From Anaerovorax odorimutans (GTDB taxonomy: Bacteria > Bacillota > Clostridia > Peptostreptococcales > JAAYPU01), in contig JAENZQ010000002.1 of the NCBI GenBank assembly GCA_016841185.1, positions 169,250 through 233,249 on the forward strand: 64,000 nucleotides of DNA, in the 5' to 3' direction. Numbering within the stretch: the first letter of the stretch is position 1; each line of letters starts with the position of its first letter. The notes beneath the pieces were generated by a model that was not told the origin of the DNA, did no database searches, and was given only the letters and a program-made list of their open reading frames with translations. This document shows positions 1-10,817 of the stretch, one piece after another. A program made the position numbers and the translations under genes.

Positions 1-56
1 TCTTCCAAAGCAGCAACTTTTTCTTCCAGATTTAATATTTTTTCATTCTGTTCCAT
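1..56 (-). CDS. N-terminal fragment of an unknown protein, cut by the window edge
   Basis: A gene reads leftward off the window. An ATG at 54-56 is preceded by a strong Shine-Dalgarno sequence (TAAGGAGGA on the minus strand, 61-69). The visible residues begin MEQNEKILNLEEKVAALEE, a charged, probably coiled-coil start. Too little is visible to name the family; the call rests only on the start codon and ribosome site. Confidence 0.55.
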   Translation of the reverse strand, partial: MEQNEKILNLEEKVAALE

Positions 57-155
57 TATTTCCTCCTTAGGGGGACATGTCTATTTTAGCACATTAAATA
101 GCTATAAGGTATAACACTAATATTAAATAATGTGCAAACTATACACGTCCCATGT

Positions 156-338
156 TTAAAAAAAATAAGTCCAGTCAAATTTCAAATAATCTGCTATTCT
201 TTTAGCCGTTTCTACAGAGGGTCTTCTTATTCCTCTCTCTATCTGAGTATAATAAGCCCTGGAAATGCCTGTAGCATCTGCAACCTGCTTTTGTGTTTTA
301 TGGTTTTCTCGTCTTATTTTATTTAACCATCTCCTCAC
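156..338 (-). CDS. Short XRE-family DNA-binding protein
   Basis: This 60-residue protein is almost entirely one helix-turn-helix of the Cro/CI (XRE) class: KTQKQVADATGISRAYYTQIERG is the typical turn and recognition helix, followed by the helix-4 segment RPSVETAKRIADYL. The start is GTG at 338, chosen because GGAGGTGAT lies seven bases upstream. It faces a second XRE gene (514-906) across a palindrome-bearing intergenic region, the layout of a self-regulating switch. There is no effector domain, so it probably acts only as a repressor or activator. The target is not known beyond the likely shared operator. Confidence 0.8.
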   Translation of the reverse strand: MRRWLNKIRRENHKTQKQVADATGISRAYYTQIERGIRRPSVETAKRIADYLKFDWTYFF

Positions 339-377
339 TTTATCACCTCCTCATAACACAAAAGCAAAGATATGTAT

Positions 378-398
378 TTTTTACATATATTGTAAAAA
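378..398. promoter_or_regulatory. Palindromic operator candidate between two XRE genes
   Basis: TTTTTACA (378-385) and TGTAAAAA (391-398) form a perfect 8-bp inverted repeat with a 5-bp TATAT spacer. It lies between the divergent XRE genes, about 40 bp upstream of the leftward one. The arm length and spacing fit a dimeric XRE binding site. Which of the two proteins binds is an inference. Confidence 0.5.
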
Positions 399-513
399 TC
401 TACTTATATTTTAGTGTAGCACAATGTGACTGTCAATACATTTTTGCAACTTTTTGGAGAAATTATTGTATGTAGCAATTTGCCACAGTATAATTTTCCC
501 AAGAGGTGTTAAA

Positions 514-906
514 ATGCTTGGCGAAAAACTTAAGAAATTAAGAACAGAAAAAGATCTGACTCAAAAAGAAATTGCAGATATTTTAGGAATTCCCCGGGGC
601 ACTTATGCACATTACGAAATCAATAAAAGAACTCCGGATTATGATCTGCTTAAGGAAACTGCAAGGTATTTTCATGTTTCTTTAGACTATTTGCTTGACC
701 GAACAGATCAACGGAATGGTGCCCTCATTGAAAACCCTGAAAAAGATATCAGGATTTATATTCAAGATTTGCTTGATAAATTAGAAAAAACCACAGGTTT
801 AATAATAGAAGGGGTGCCTGCTTCTCCCGAAGCTGTTGAAGCCCTTACAGATGCTGTACTTTTCGGCTATGAACAGGCAAAGAAAAGGAACAGGAGACAG
901 GTCTAA
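514..906 (+). CDS. XRE-family transcriptional regulator
   Basis: The 130-residue protein has an N-terminal XRE helix-turn-helix (residues about 3-58; [20 protein letters not shown] is the DNA-reading part). A helical C-terminal region of about 70 residues follows, likely for dimerisation. The start is placed at ATG 514 because AGAGGTG lies just upstream and the HTH begins there; an upstream ATG at 454 would add a 20-residue tail with no ribosome site. Similar SinR-like regulators control lifestyle switches in Firmicutes, but nothing here fixes the target. It is divergent from another XRE gene and probably shares its operator. Confidence 0.85.
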   Translation: MLGEKLKKLRTEKDLTQKEIADILGIPRGTYAHYEINKRTPDYDLLKETARYFHVSLDYLLDRTDQRNGALIENPEKDIRIYIQDLLDKLEKTTGLIIEGVPASPEAVEALTDAVLFGYEQAKKRNRRQV

Positions 907-1042
907 GGTCTCAGGTGTCGGACCTAAGATCAAATGATTGATGGGTTTGCTGATTCTTAATACTTCTAAATCATTCAAAGGGATTCCGCCTTCTATTTTT
1001 TTGATGAGCTTTGCTCTTAGAATGCATATTTGAAACAATGCT

Positions 1043-1586
1043 TCATATAAATCCCCCTCTGCCACACCCCCTGATTTTCTGGGTTTTTCTGAGATACTCT
1101 TCAACAGCTTTGGAATCTTTCGGACGGCTCAGTAAATATCCCTGTATCAGATTACAATTGTTCCTTTTTAGAAAATTTAATTGTCCGATGGTTTCTACTC
1201 CTTCTGCGATGAGTTCCAGATTCAAGCTTTCTGCCATAGAAATAATGGTTTTTACAATCTTTCGCATATTGCCATTCTCACAAACACTCCCGATAAATGA
1301 TTTGTCAATTTTATATTAAGTTATTTTCATGTTAATAAGCTGAGAAGTGCCTTTTTCATTTCTCCCTTTTTTTCTGCTGCCTTTCTTCTTCTTTAATTTT
1401 ACTTAAGTCTGAATAAATACAGTACACACCTATTTTTTCTTTGTTCAGATGAATAGGGCACCCTAAGAGGGAAAACTCTATCAGCTTACCACCTTTTCTT
1501 TTTCTTAAAGTTTCTTTCCTGATAAATTCCCCTCTGTCATCGACACCGTCAGTGGTGTAGGTTATCGATTCAGGGAGTAAAAAGTA
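1043..1586 (-). pseudogene. Remnant of a PAS-(GGDEF)-EAL cyclic-di-GMP signalling gene
   Basis: Two minus-strand fragments survive in gene order. At 1356-1586 an open frame reads like the end of a PAS domain and its C-terminal strand: TLRKRKGGKLIEFSLLGCPI, then a helical linker and a stop. At 1043-1315 another frame gives the C-terminal third of an EAL phosphodiesterase: KIDKSFI, then LIAEGVET, then FLKRNNCNLIQGYLLSRP. Both fragments are preceded by in-frame stops. The GGDEF region and the EAL N-terminus with its ELL/EAL metal-binding residues are missing. Only about 40 bp separates the pieces, so a large internal deletion is likely and no cyclic-di-GMP activity is expected. Confidence 0.8.
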
Positions 1587-1591
1587 TTATT

Positions 1592-1617
1592 AAAGCGCTT
1601 CGAAATCGAAGCGCTTT
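1592..1617. terminator. Strong hairpin terminator downstream of the giant SLH gene
   Basis: A 12-bp perfect stem (1592-1603 with 1606-1617, arm AAAGCGCTTCGA) closes a 2-base loop. It lies 14 bp past the stop codon of the giant gene. On the minus strand it is followed by an AT-rich stretch with a T run. On the plus strand a longer T tract follows, so it could work in both directions. Confidence 0.75.
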
Positions 1618-1630
1618 ATTTTTTTATTTT

Positions 1631-4600
1631 TTAGATCTGTTGTATCGCCGACAGCAATCTGTAAAGCATGACGGCTGCTTCTTCTCTTGTGGCATTATTC
1701 TGCGGTCTGATCTCATGTCCATAACCATTGATGATGCCTAATGCATTAAGAGCCTCAACAGCTTCTCTTGCATAATCGGAAATTTGGACGGTATCGCTGA
1801 ATCCCATCTCTCCGCCGGTTCCCCGAATATTTCCAAATCGATCTGCAACTCTGTACAGTATGGTACAAATCTGTTCTCTGGTAATCTGAGCATCCGGTGC
1901 AAAGCTTCCGTCACCCATACCACTGACAAGGCTTAATTCTACAGCCCTCTGGACTTCATCCGCATACCATGCAGCCCCTTGGATATCTCTAAAATCATCA
2001 GAATATGGAGACTGCCCTTCGTATAAAGCTCTGATAATCAATGCCGTAAATTCAGCTCTTGTAATGGATGACTCCGGATCAAACAGATTCTCTCTTTTTC
2101 CTTTTATGACTTCTCTTGAAGCCAATATTTCCACTGCTTTTTTAGCCCATTCATGAACAACATCAGCAAAAGATTTGTTCCCTTCCAGAACAATAAATGT
2201 ACCAAACCTGTCTGTCCTCACTCTAAATGTACCCGTCTGCTCATCATATACACCGCCTGAAGGGATCCATTCTCCCTTTTCGTTCTGATAATACGCAACT
2301 GCTCTTTCTGGGTCATTAATCTTATCCGTATTAATAGGTATTTCTATATATATTTTCTCTTCTGTATTGGACATAGGCTCCCCGTCCACCATCAAGGTAT
2401 ATCCATATCCGCCGGATACAATGGTTTTATCCTGGGGAGTATCGCTGTTGCTGAAGGTTTGTTCTTCCACACTCATTTGGATTTTTTGTGCGTTCATGCA
2501 ATATTTTTTTATATATTCATTGGGCAGCAGGATCTGTCCTGCCGCAAATTCTATCCGGATTCCATTTCCGCCATCCATTGCTTCATCGATTTGGTCTTTA
2601 GTCAGTTCATAATCATTACCGGAAGCACTTATGATCATATAGCTGTCGGAAATAATATTTAAAGTAATTTCCTCTGCCGTATCCTCTTTTACTCTTGGTC
2701 TGTGTGACCCGCCGTCGGTCTGTACAGCTTTTGTATCAAAGGTAATAGCATAGTAATTTTCTAATGGTTTGTTCGAAATATCATATAAGGATACTTCCGG
2801 TATTTCCACTGTATAAGTGGAATTACCTCTCCATTCGCTGCGGGGTGTAATTCTTAGTGCGCTTCCCGATATCTGTTTCTCTATACTCGCTTCACGCTGG
2901 TTTTGATCCAATACTTTTATTTGGCCGAACTGATCGCCCTCTTTAATGTCATTGGTGAAATTCACCATAATAGAATCATCCTGTTCAACTCCGGTCATTC
3001 CCTGAGTGGGATAAGACCCTGTCACTCCAAGACTGTCGGTATCCACTGTAATCAACTTCATGAAATAGTCTTCCGAAAGTGTACTTCCATACGTGGTTTC
3101 AACTGCATTTGCAGGAACGGATAAGGTATACATAGTCCCACCTGATAAATCTGACTGAGGTGTTATTTTCAGAATCGATCCTTCCAAAGACGTATTTACA
3201 GGATGGTCCGTACCCTCCATGTCATATAGCTCAATATCATTTATTTTTGTGCCTGAGCGAATTTCCTTGTTAAACTGTAATTCTATTGTCTGGTTCAATG
3301 GCACATTGAAAGACTCATTTCCTGGAAATGCCGCCATTACTTTCAGTCCTTCAGGTTTCAGCTCAAACCAATAGCCATTTTCCTCTTTGGCCTGTGCCGA
3401 TGCATTATGCGCAGCCGCCATAACTTGTAGTTTCTCATAGCTTTTAAACAATGTTGATGCATCCAACTCAAAGCTGAAAAGTCTACTCTCACCGCTTTCC
3501 ACATCTCCTGCAGGATATGATAAAATCAAGCTGCCTGACAAACCTTCATGATACAACGACAACTCGCAGTCACTCATTATTTTTCCTGTCGGGTTAAATA
3601 CTTCTGCGGTAATACTGTATGTGTTATTGCCTTTTTTTACTGCCTCAAGGTTTTCCACAAAAAGCTCATACTCTATGAGAGCGAAACCCGATGTATTATT
3701 GTTTCTGTCTATATCCTGAATCTTACGGTCCGGATCTATTATAACTACTGCCGTATCATCCTGGTAATCTTCCGGTACGATCCATTCTACCTCCGTAGTA
3801 ACATAATCATTTGCAGGTATGGTGTCCGCCGTGAAGATCTGAGAAACAGGATTACCGTTTGTATCGGTAAATCTGAATTCAACGTTGCTTTCCGGGTAAT
3901 CTCCCTCATTATGAATGGTAACCGATACCCTATTTGTTGAATCTGCTGCACCGTTGCCTGTACTGATCTCAATATCATCTGCTCCGACTTTTAAATCATG
4001 TATCAGCTGTTTTCTGATAACAACTAAATCTGTCTCCCCGACATTTCTATATTCCTCTCCGTCAATGGTTTCTGTTATCATGTTTGTTTCTGTCAGAGCG
4101 ATCATTATTTCATCATTATCTGTAAAATCAGGTGTTAATTGGCTGTAACTATTTTTACCGCTTATGAGCGTTGAAGGATAACTAACTGACTGTTTATGGA
4201 TATCGTATAGCAGCAGACTTAAATTCTTGATACCGTCTAAACCTGTTGTGGCATAAGTCAGAGCAATGAGACCATCATTATTTTGCGCTATTTCGAAACT
4301 TGTCACCATGTCCTCAACACCTTCATTCAACATTTCGGATTGACCATTTATACCTTTTTTATAGTATATTTGTCCATCCTGCAGCCAATAAATCATTTCT
4401 CCATCATTGTCAAAAGCTACTCTCGGATTACCGTCAGAAAGTGTGTTGTCTGTCAGCCGCACAGGTTCCGCCCAGGCTCCATCCTGATAGACAGCGGCAT
4501 AGACTTCCCGGTCTGCATCGGTCAGAATATTGCAGTCAGTATCTATCGTATAGACAGCAACTGTTTTTTCTCCGTTACTTTCCGCATTCAGTTGAACGAT

Positions 4601-7600
4601 GGGATCAAGGTTTCCTTCTATAAGAAGAGGTGCTTCCCATCCTGTACCTGTATTGATGGAATAATATAAATCATATGTTTCCGAGTCCGGTGACAGTATC
4701 GTATTTGACCTGTTTTTTACCCATACGATCATGTCTTTTTCCTCTGTCTCTGTGACTTGAGCCATGTAATCGTAGTAATCATCATTTGTAAGTGTTGCTT
4801 TCTCTTTGATGCTTACATTTTCCAAAATAGCTGTGGTAATCTCTCCGGCAGCAAAATTATCTTCCATTGTTGCATCTTCCCCGAAGATCTTATTCATATC
4901 CGTCCAGGCGGTTATTGCACCATATGTCCTTGTTTCTGTTCCTATTGCACCTATCGTTCTTACTGATGCATCTACGGCGAAATCCGCCGTACCATCTATG
5001 CCGAAGGCTTGAGGATCACTCCACAGTCCTCCATTGTATTGAGAATAATAGATTTCCGTTCTGTTTTGCGATGTTCTTTCAGGATTATCATCCGCCCATA
5101 TCAATGTTGCATTTCCATTAAGGCTTACAAGCTTCGGCTCAGCATTAGGAAAGATATTGCTCTTCAAAACTTTTCGGGTGATATCCGAAGGTGTACCGCT
5201 GAATCCCATAACAACAGGAGAATTTGCTACCCATTTGCTGTCACTGCCGTTATTCCTTCCCATAAGGGTAAAGTTTTCCTTATTAAAGCTATATCTTTCT
5301 TCCGATTCATTTGCAGCCAGAACATTTGCACCTAAAAGCATACCTTCCATGGTCATGGCGTTCGGCATCAGTGATGCTGAACGATATATATCAAATGTAT
5401 ACTCAATGGCTTTCTTTTCCCATGACCAGAACAGAATAGTGGCCCTTGCCCCGCCTTCTACTGTACCTTCAGCAGCAATATCACAGCTGGGAAACGCAAA
5501 CTCTGTCCCGATATAGCCGCCTAAAAAGCCTTCCAGATTCAATCCTTCTACGCCTGCTCCAAGTGCGATCTCAACACCCGGTTCAATACCCAATGTCCCA
5601 CTGAAATCATAAGTGTTATGGGGTCTGTCCACTTGCAGGGTGGCTGCTACTTCTGCACTGAGAGTACCTCTGAAGTAAGCCGGCACAACAAACAGCCAGA
5701 AATATTGGGTATAGCTTATTTCTCCCTCAACTCTTACTTCCACTTCACCGTGCCTGAAGTACCAGGCGTTTTCATCTGCCTTATACTTCCATTTGACTTT
5801 TCCGTCTAAGGACATCCCAAAATCCTTATCTCCGCTTTTGTATTTGCCTCCTTTTCTCATGTCATTGAGTTCTTTGAAATTTCCTGCGATATTTCCGCTA
5901 TCACTTATCTGCTCCAGTATGCCCGGTGTATATCCGAAATTGAAGGTAATACTGCCGTCATCAGTCATGATCCCTCCAAATCTTAAGGTTTCCAAATCAA
6001 GCTCCAGATCATCTCCTCCAACCAGAGGAAACCCTTCCGGAATGGTCACGCCGCCGATATCGGAAAGATTCATGCTCAAATTGACCAGGTATTTTCCATT
6101 TTTCTGAATAACACTCCCCACCGGGAAATTAGGTGCAACCTCAAATCCCAGATCATGAGAAGCCGAAACGGAGCCGTCTTTGCTGACAGCCCGGACAATC
6201 ATGGTAGCACTTGGTCCTAAGTCTTTTCCGACATTAATCTTTAATTTTCCGTCTTTTGAGTAGAATTTTTTCTCAGTAATGTTTCCGTTTCTGTCAGGTA
6301 TGCTTGCGATAAATTCAAACTGTCCCGGCTCATGCCCTTTCCAGTCGTAGTGAGTATCAAAGGTAAGAGTATTGTGAGCACCGCTGATAAATATTTTTTT
6401 CTCGCTGTTACGGCTGTTTGTCTGGCTTGATGAAATATATCTTATAATCGGCTTATCAGATGGTATATCCCGTTCAATGGGAATAGTAATTTCATTTTCA
6501 AAAGTCCATAGATCCTCTTCAATGGTCTCATCATAATAATATGAATGACTTACTTTTATAGTGGACATCAGCGGCAGCAAATCCTCTATAATATATTGAT
6601 CGTCCGAATTTTTCGAGGCCTTGTAGACTTCCCCATTTATAACAACTTGAATCTCCTGATCTGAAGCAACAACCTCATCCGTATTCTTATCCACCAGATT
6701 GATTTTGATACTGGCCATATCGGATAATTTTTTAATCTTCAGATAATGTTCCGGAAGGCTTCCTGCACAAGGTGCACTGTAACTGACATTATATTCTCCG
6801 GATTCCAATGAATCAATGTCAAATTTGAACTGTGCAGTTCCTGTATTGTCTGTCCTTTGGGTCTGTGAAATAACTGTATCGTACCCAGTTGGAATCTTGA
6901 TGGTGGTAATGAATAAATCCAGTATATAATAGGTACGTTTACCTATCTTTGCCGTTACCTCTTCATTATCCAAAACAATACCTCTGTTTTGCAAGGTAAT
7001 GCTGGTAGCGTATTCATCTTCTATCTCCGTATGGTTATAAAGGCTTTCCTGTTCCGGTTTCGGAACATTCCCTTGAGTATTATACTTTAAAAATTTCAGG
7101 ACATCTATGGTCCTGGTAAATGAATAGGAATAACCATAGGAATCCACTACATCCAATTTCACCTGTCTTTTTCCTGAAGCGGAAGTATCGGGGGTATAAG
7201 TCGTTGTAATATCATTTGATATTTCCCTTCCGTCAATTTTAAAACTATGACTTCTGAGGTTTCTGCCCAAGGCAGCAAAAAAGTTTTTCAAATTCTCCGC
7301 ACTGATGCTCACCGGCTTTGTCTCGAAAACCCGGTCTTTAGATACATCAAAACCGGTATTCTCGGTATATAATTTATCCGGCACTTTAACATATGTATGT
7401 AACGGTGAACTTTGGATTCCCCGGTATTGAACAGCTCCTTTAGGGACACTCAAATAGTAACTGACATAAGGTAACCATTCACCTTCCGGCTTTATCAAAA
7501 GCCTATTGCCGCTGACGGTTTTATTAATGGGGACATTCTGCCCTCTCGAATTGGTCAAACTGATGCTTCCCGCCGATTCCCCCGTGACAATACCCATGGG

Positions 7601-10600
7601 GTAAACCAATACGATCGAACCGTCTAAAGCAATATATCTTCCCGTTTCAGGCCCTATAGATGTCGCCCCATAACCAGCTGCTTGGACATAAAACTCATAG
7701 CTGACTTCTTTTGTAAACCAAAATCCTGTTTCGACCTTTCTCCAGAATTTGTCGGAAGGAAATTCGGCTTCTTCGCCTGCCATACTTGTAACAGCACCCT
7801 CCTTGAATGTAAATCTATTATCTCCTCGAGGCAACAAGTATAGCTTATTTCCATCATAATAGCATTCTGCTCTTCTGTGTCCGTTTAATATCTTGCTTAG
7901 GTCTACTCTTATCTGCTTATCAAACTCGATCAATATAGGGGTACGTCCAAAAGTTTCAAAATCATAAGATGTTACTTTTGGTCTTCCTGTTACATTGACT
8001 GTGAAAAATGCCGTATTAATTGCTTTGCTAAGTGTCTTTGAAGCTTGGTTCTTTACAGCATCACTTTTAATCGTAATGATATATTTAGTGTTTTCTCTGA
8101 GAGGTTCGGTAGGAATAATATCCAATACATTGCCTGCGACATCTGTTTGAAACCCTACAGATAGCTTTATATTCCTGCTGCCCCCGAAAAATGTTTTTTC
8201 TGTAATTTCTTTTGCTAAATTTATTTTTGAAGCGTTCACGGTTATATTTTCATCAAATGTAAATGAAATTGGTACACTGACAGGTATATTCTTAGATTTA
8301 TTTACAGGATTGGCCGATGTAAGCTCAGGGCGTTTAGCTCTGTAATAATATTCTTTTTGTATTAAACTTCCATAATGATTTCCCGAAAAATCCTCTATGG
8401 TATCTGCCGGAATGTTGATTTGCAAGTCATAATCATCCGCTTCACCGATGACATCCATCTCAAGATTATTTCCAATTATTCTCGCCACACCAAAAACAGG
8501 CTGAGTATAACCGGCATCCGTCTTCTTGAAATAGGTAATAGCGTTCAAATTATTGCTTTGAATGGGCTCATCGAATGTTAATATGATTTTATTCAGTTCA
8601 CTCAAAATCACTTTTTCTTCCGGTATTGAAGAAATCATAACCGGTGCTTGATAATCCGGAAGCGGAAGAACTGTAAAATCAAATTCGATGGACTCTGACT
8701 CTGCCCCGCTGCTAATATCAGCTGTCAAGGTAACTTGCTTGCTTCCTTCATCGTTATCCGGTCTGATGACATCACCGCTGTTGCTAATGACACCGGTATC
8801 CGATGATGTCCATACAATAGTAGAACCGTTTGGTGCATTCGGTGGTAGATCCAGATCGTTGATTAGATTGAACTGGGAATCGTTCTCTCTTAATATGCTG
8901 CTATTGATATGATTATAAAGGGAATCGTCTCCGAGCCTGTCTTCCGAATACAGCCATTTCTTATCTTCTGAAAGAATATCCGCATCTGTAGGTAGATCCT
9001 TCTTAACATTAAAAGAAAAATATTTGGTTTTCTCCAAAGACTCATTTTTGATGACTGCACTTACTTCTACTACTTGATTACCTTGAATATAGGAAGGTCT
9101 GCTAACAGTACCGTCATTGCCGATATAGCTTGCATTACTGCTGTTCCAGATTATATCCGATCCCTTTGGCGCTATTGTCGGGAATGTCAAAGAAGAGAGG
9201 ATATCATCCATGCTTATGTTTCCATTTAATATCTGCTCTGCTGTAAGCCATGAAAAGTCTGCCTCCAAAGCATCTTTTGCGTCTATATCCAAACATTTTA
9301 CCGTCAGATTAAAAAACTTTTCCGCCGATTCTTCCCCCTTGGAGATAATTGCCGTTAGCGTAACCTTTTGATCTCCTAAAACATATTCAGGACGTGTAAC
9401 GGCTCCGTCGACACTAATAATACTTGTATCACTTGAATTCCAAGTAATAATGCTGCCTGTATCTCCTGCTTCAGGAAAACATAAATCTGTTAATATGGAA
9501 TCTTTGCTTGTATTTCCGTTTAAAATATCATTGACTGTAAGACCGTCATAATCCAATTGTACGATTTCCGAATCCGTCAAAGATGTATCTAACACAATGG
9601 TCTTTTCCAATTCGATCCCAGTTTGTGTTTCAGCCGTTATGGTCACTTCATTATTAGTGGTGTCGGTCAAATCTAATATGACCTGCCCATTAGAATCCGT
9701 AGTGCCAATGGTACTTGACAATACACCATTATCTGCGGAGACATTTAGCGCTGTATTCTGAACAGGGTCTCCATTATGATCCGTTACGGTAAAAGTGATT
9801 TCCGTCCTGTCTGCATATTGAATCGAAGATGCTAACAGCAGCGCAGCTTCCGTATAGGCCGTAGCAACATCTATAGGATTGTATTCATTATCAAAATACC
9901 ATTTGTCTATGATATGGTTCTGTCTTGCCGAGCCGGATGCTGCTGAAAAGCCTGCATAAAGAGGCACATCACCAAACTTGCTCTGCAAATCGAAATTACT
10001 ATATGTCAAAGTCGGGGTGGATGGTCTTGTGTCCGAAGTAGCAAGCCTTACTTCCACTGTATTGTTTGTCCCGTCATAATCAATCCAAACGTGATATGCA
10101 GTGCCTTCATTAAAACCGGATACTTCCTTTGTTGTTAGAGAGACAGCACTCCCGCTTATATTGACACCAATATGAGAAAAATTATAGTAAGGGTCATTTG
10201 CCGTATCATTATAATAAGTATCAAACTCTATGGCTGCGGATGTTCTTACTCCTTTTAAACCCATTTCGTTTGAACCGATAAAGCCAATAGTCGAAGAGGA
10301 CATGGGCTGTAAAGCGAAGGTAAAACCGTCTCCGCCTTTGCCGTTTTTACTGCCATTCCAATCATATTTTTCCGTCAGTCTAAAGGAAAAGTACGTGCTG
10401 AATGAGTTACCATTTTTCAGATTGACCGCCTGCTTAGAAAATATAGTCCCCTTGTTATCCTTAACGCTGGGTGAGACGATAATACTACTTGCAGACTGGG
10501 ATGCGTTTCCATTGAATTGCAGCCTCTCGGCATTAGAAAAATCATCGTATTTGATGGGCAGTTCCGTATCTCCCAGGGCATAGACTTCATTTTCTCCAGA

Positions 10601-10687
10601 AAGAAAAGGTATCTGGATGGGATACCCAAAAATTTGCGTGAAAATTAATACTAATATAAGAATATAGCTGATACTTTTTCTTAACAT
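1631..10687 (-). CDS. Giant SLH-anchored surface protein with lectin and Ig-like domains
   Basis: This 3018-residue exported protein starts with a hydrophobic signal peptide (residues 1-25; ribosome site GAGGAGGT). Then follow: an L-type lectin-like domain (about 45-275; GDGFTFALQ and AIEFDTYYN), an invasin/Big_1-like Ig domain (285-370), three repeats of an atrophied bacterial Ig domain (378-680, each with an ILNG-like start and an IIWNSSD-like strand), SbsA/Big_5-type domains (about 685-930), a long unknown middle, a propeller-like stretch (about 1850-2190), a CARDB domain (about 2230-2340), two further Big_5 domains (about 2450-2655) and three SLH repeats (about 2840-3018). The SLH repeats imply anchoring to cell-wall pyruvylated polymer. 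The lectin suggests glycan or host/particle binding; the ligand is unknown. It stands alone between a decayed EAL gene and a LytTR two-component system that may control it. Confidence 0.9.
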   Translation of the reverse strand: MLRKSISYILILVLIFTQIFGYPIQIPFLSGENEVYALGDTELPIKYDDFSNAERLQFNGNASQSASSIIVSPSVKDNKGTIFSKQAVNLKNGNSFSTYFSFRLTEKYDWNGSKNGKGGDGFTFALQPMSSSTIGFIGSNEMGLKGVRTSAAIEFDTYYNDTANDPYYNFSHIGVNISGSAVSLTTKEVSGFNEGTAYHVWIDYDGTNNTVEVRLATSDTRPSTPTLTYSNFDLQSKFGDVPLYAGFSAASGSARQNHIIDKWYFDNEYNPIDVATAYTEAALLLASSIQYADRTEITFTVTDHNGDPVQNTALNVSADNGVLSSTIGTTDSNGQVILDLTDTTNNEVTITAETQTGIELEKTIVLDTSLTDSEIVQLDYDGLTVNDILNGNTSKDSILTDLCFPEAGDTGSIITWNSSDTSIISVDGAVTRPEYVLGDQKVTLTAIISKGEESAEKFFNLTVKCLDIDAKDALEADFSWLTAEQILNGNISMDDILSSLTFPTIAPKGSDIIWNSSNASYIGNDGTVSRPSYIQGNQVVEVSAVIKNESLEKTKYFSFNVKKDLPTDADILSEDKKWLYSEDRLGDDSLYNHINSSILRENDSQFNLINDLDLPPNAPNGSTIVWTSSDTGVISNSGDVIRPDNDEGSKQVTLTADISSGAESESIEFDFTVLPLPDYQAPVMISSIPEEKVILSELNKIILTFDEPIQSNNLNAITYFKKTDAGYTQPVFGVARIIGNNLEMDVIGEADDYDLQINIPADTIEDFSGNHYGSLIQKEYYYRAKRPELTSANPVNKSKNIPVSVPISFTFDENITVNASKINLAKEITEKTFFGGSRNIKLSVGFQTDVAGNVLDIIPTEPLRENTKYIITIKSDAVKNQASKTLSKAINTAFFTVNVTGRPKVTSYDFETFGRTPILIEFDKQIRVDLSKILNGHRRAECYYDGNKLYLLPRGDNRFTFKEGAVTSMAGEEAEFPSDKFWRKVETGFWFTKEVSYEFYVQAAGYGATSIGPETGRYIALDGSIVLVYPMGIVTGESAGSISLTNSRGQNVPINKTVSGNRLLIKPEGEWLPYVSYYLSVPKGAVQYRGIQSSPLHTYVKVPDKLYTENTGFDVSKDRVFETKPVSISAENLKNFFAALGRNLRSHSFKIDGREISNDITTTYTPDTSASGKRQVKLDVVDSYGYSYSFTRTIDVLKFLKYNTQGNVPKPEQESLYNHTEIEDEYATSITLQNRGIVLDNEEVTAKIGKRTYYILDLFITTIKIPTGYDTVISQTQRTDNTGTAQFKFDIDSLESGEYNVSYSAPCAGSLPEHYLKIKKLSDMASIKINLVDKNTDEVVASDQEIQVVINGEVYKASKNSDDQYIIEDLLPLMSTIKVSHSYYYDETIEEDLWTFENEITIPIERDIPSDKPIIRYISSSQTNSRNSEKKIFISGAHNTLTFDTHYDWKGHEPGQFEFIASIPDRNGNITEKKFYSKDGKLKINVGKDLGPSATMIVRAVSKDGSVSASHDLGFEVAPNFPVGSVIQKNGKYLVNLSMNLSDIGGVTIPEGFPLVGGDDLELDLETLRFGGIMTDDGSITFNFGYTPGILEQISDSGNIAGNFKELNDMRKGGKYKSGDKDFGMSLDGKVKWKYKADENAWYFRHGEVEVRVEGEISYTQYFWLFVVPAYFRGTLSAEVAATLQVDRPHNTYDFSGTLGIEPGVEIALGAGVEGLNLEGFLGGYIGTEFAFPSCDIAAEGTVEGGARATILFWSWEKKAIEYTFDIYRSASLMPNAMTMEGMLLGANVLAANESEERYSFNKENFTLMGRNNGSDSKWVANSPVVMGFSGTPSDITRKVLKSNIFPNAEPKLVSLNGNATLIWADDNPERTSQNRTEIYYSQYNGGLWSDPQAFGIDGTADFAVDASVRTIGAIGTETRTYGAITAWTDMNKIFGEDATMEDNFAAGEITTAILENVSIKEKATLTNDDYYDYMAQVTETEEKDMIVWVKNRSNTILSPDSETYDLYYSINTGTGWEAPLLIEGNLDPIVQLNAESNGEKTVAVYTIDTDCNILTDADREVYAAVYQDGAWAEPVRLTDNTLSDGNPRVAFDNDGEMIYWLQDGQIYYKKGINGQSEMLNEGVEDMVTSFEIAQNNDGLIALTYATTGLDGIKNLSLLLYDIHKQSVSYPSTLISGKNSYSQLTPDFTDNDEIMIALTETNMITETIDGEEYRNVGETDLVVIRKQLIHDLKVGADDIEISTGNGAADSTNRVSVTIHNEGDYPESNVEFRFTDTNGNPVSQIFTADTIPANDYVTTEVEWIVPEDYQDDTAVVIIDPDRKIQDIDRNNNTSGFALIEYELFVENLEAVKKGNNTYSITAEVFNPTGKIMSDCELSLYHEGLSGSLILSYPAGDVESGESRLFSFELDASTLFKSYEKLQVMAAAHNASAQAKEENGYWFELKPEGLKVMAAFPGNESFNVPLNQTIELQFNKEIRSGTKINDIELYDMEGTDHPVNTSLEGSILKITPQSDLSGGTMYTLSVPANAVETTYGSTLSEDYFMKLITVDTDSLGVTGSYPTQGMTGVEQDDSIMVNFTNDIKEGDQFGQIKVLDQNQREASIEKQISGSALRITPRSEWRGNSTYTVEIPEVSLYDISNKPLENYYAITFDTKAVQTDGGSHRPRVKEDTAEEITLNIISDSYMIISASGNDYELTKDQIDEAMDGGNGIRIEFAAGQILLPNEYIKKYCMNAQKIQMSVEEQTFSNSDTPQDKTIVSGGYGYTLMVDGEPMSNTEEKIYIEIPINTDKINDPERAVAYYQNEKGEWIPSGGVYDEQTGTFRVRTDRFGTFIVLEGNKSFADVVHEWAKKAVEILASREVIKGKRENLFDPESSITRAEFTALIIRALYEGQSPYSDDFRDIQGAAWYADEVQRAVELSLVSGMGDGSFAPDAQITREQICTILYRVADRFGNIRGTGGEMGFSDTVQISDYAREAVEALNALGIINGYGHEIRPQNNATREEAAVMLYRLLSAIQQI

Positions 10688-10817
10688 GCAAAGACCTCCT
10701 CAATACATTTCCGGATATATTTATAGTTATTTTACATTTTACTGCAACTGATGGTTTTTGTCGGATTTTGTAGTGTAAGAGGTCAATGGGGCTGTATGAA
10801 AGGTACATAAAAGAGGG

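Noticed and set aside
799..1104. Minus-strand 101-codon frame across the end of the XRE gene
   Set aside because: It overlaps a well-supported XRE gene and the EAL remnant in another frame, with no ribosome site.
2367..8912. Numerous plus-strand frames inside the giant gene
   Set aside because: All are shadows opposite one continuous, domain-rich 3018-codon frame.
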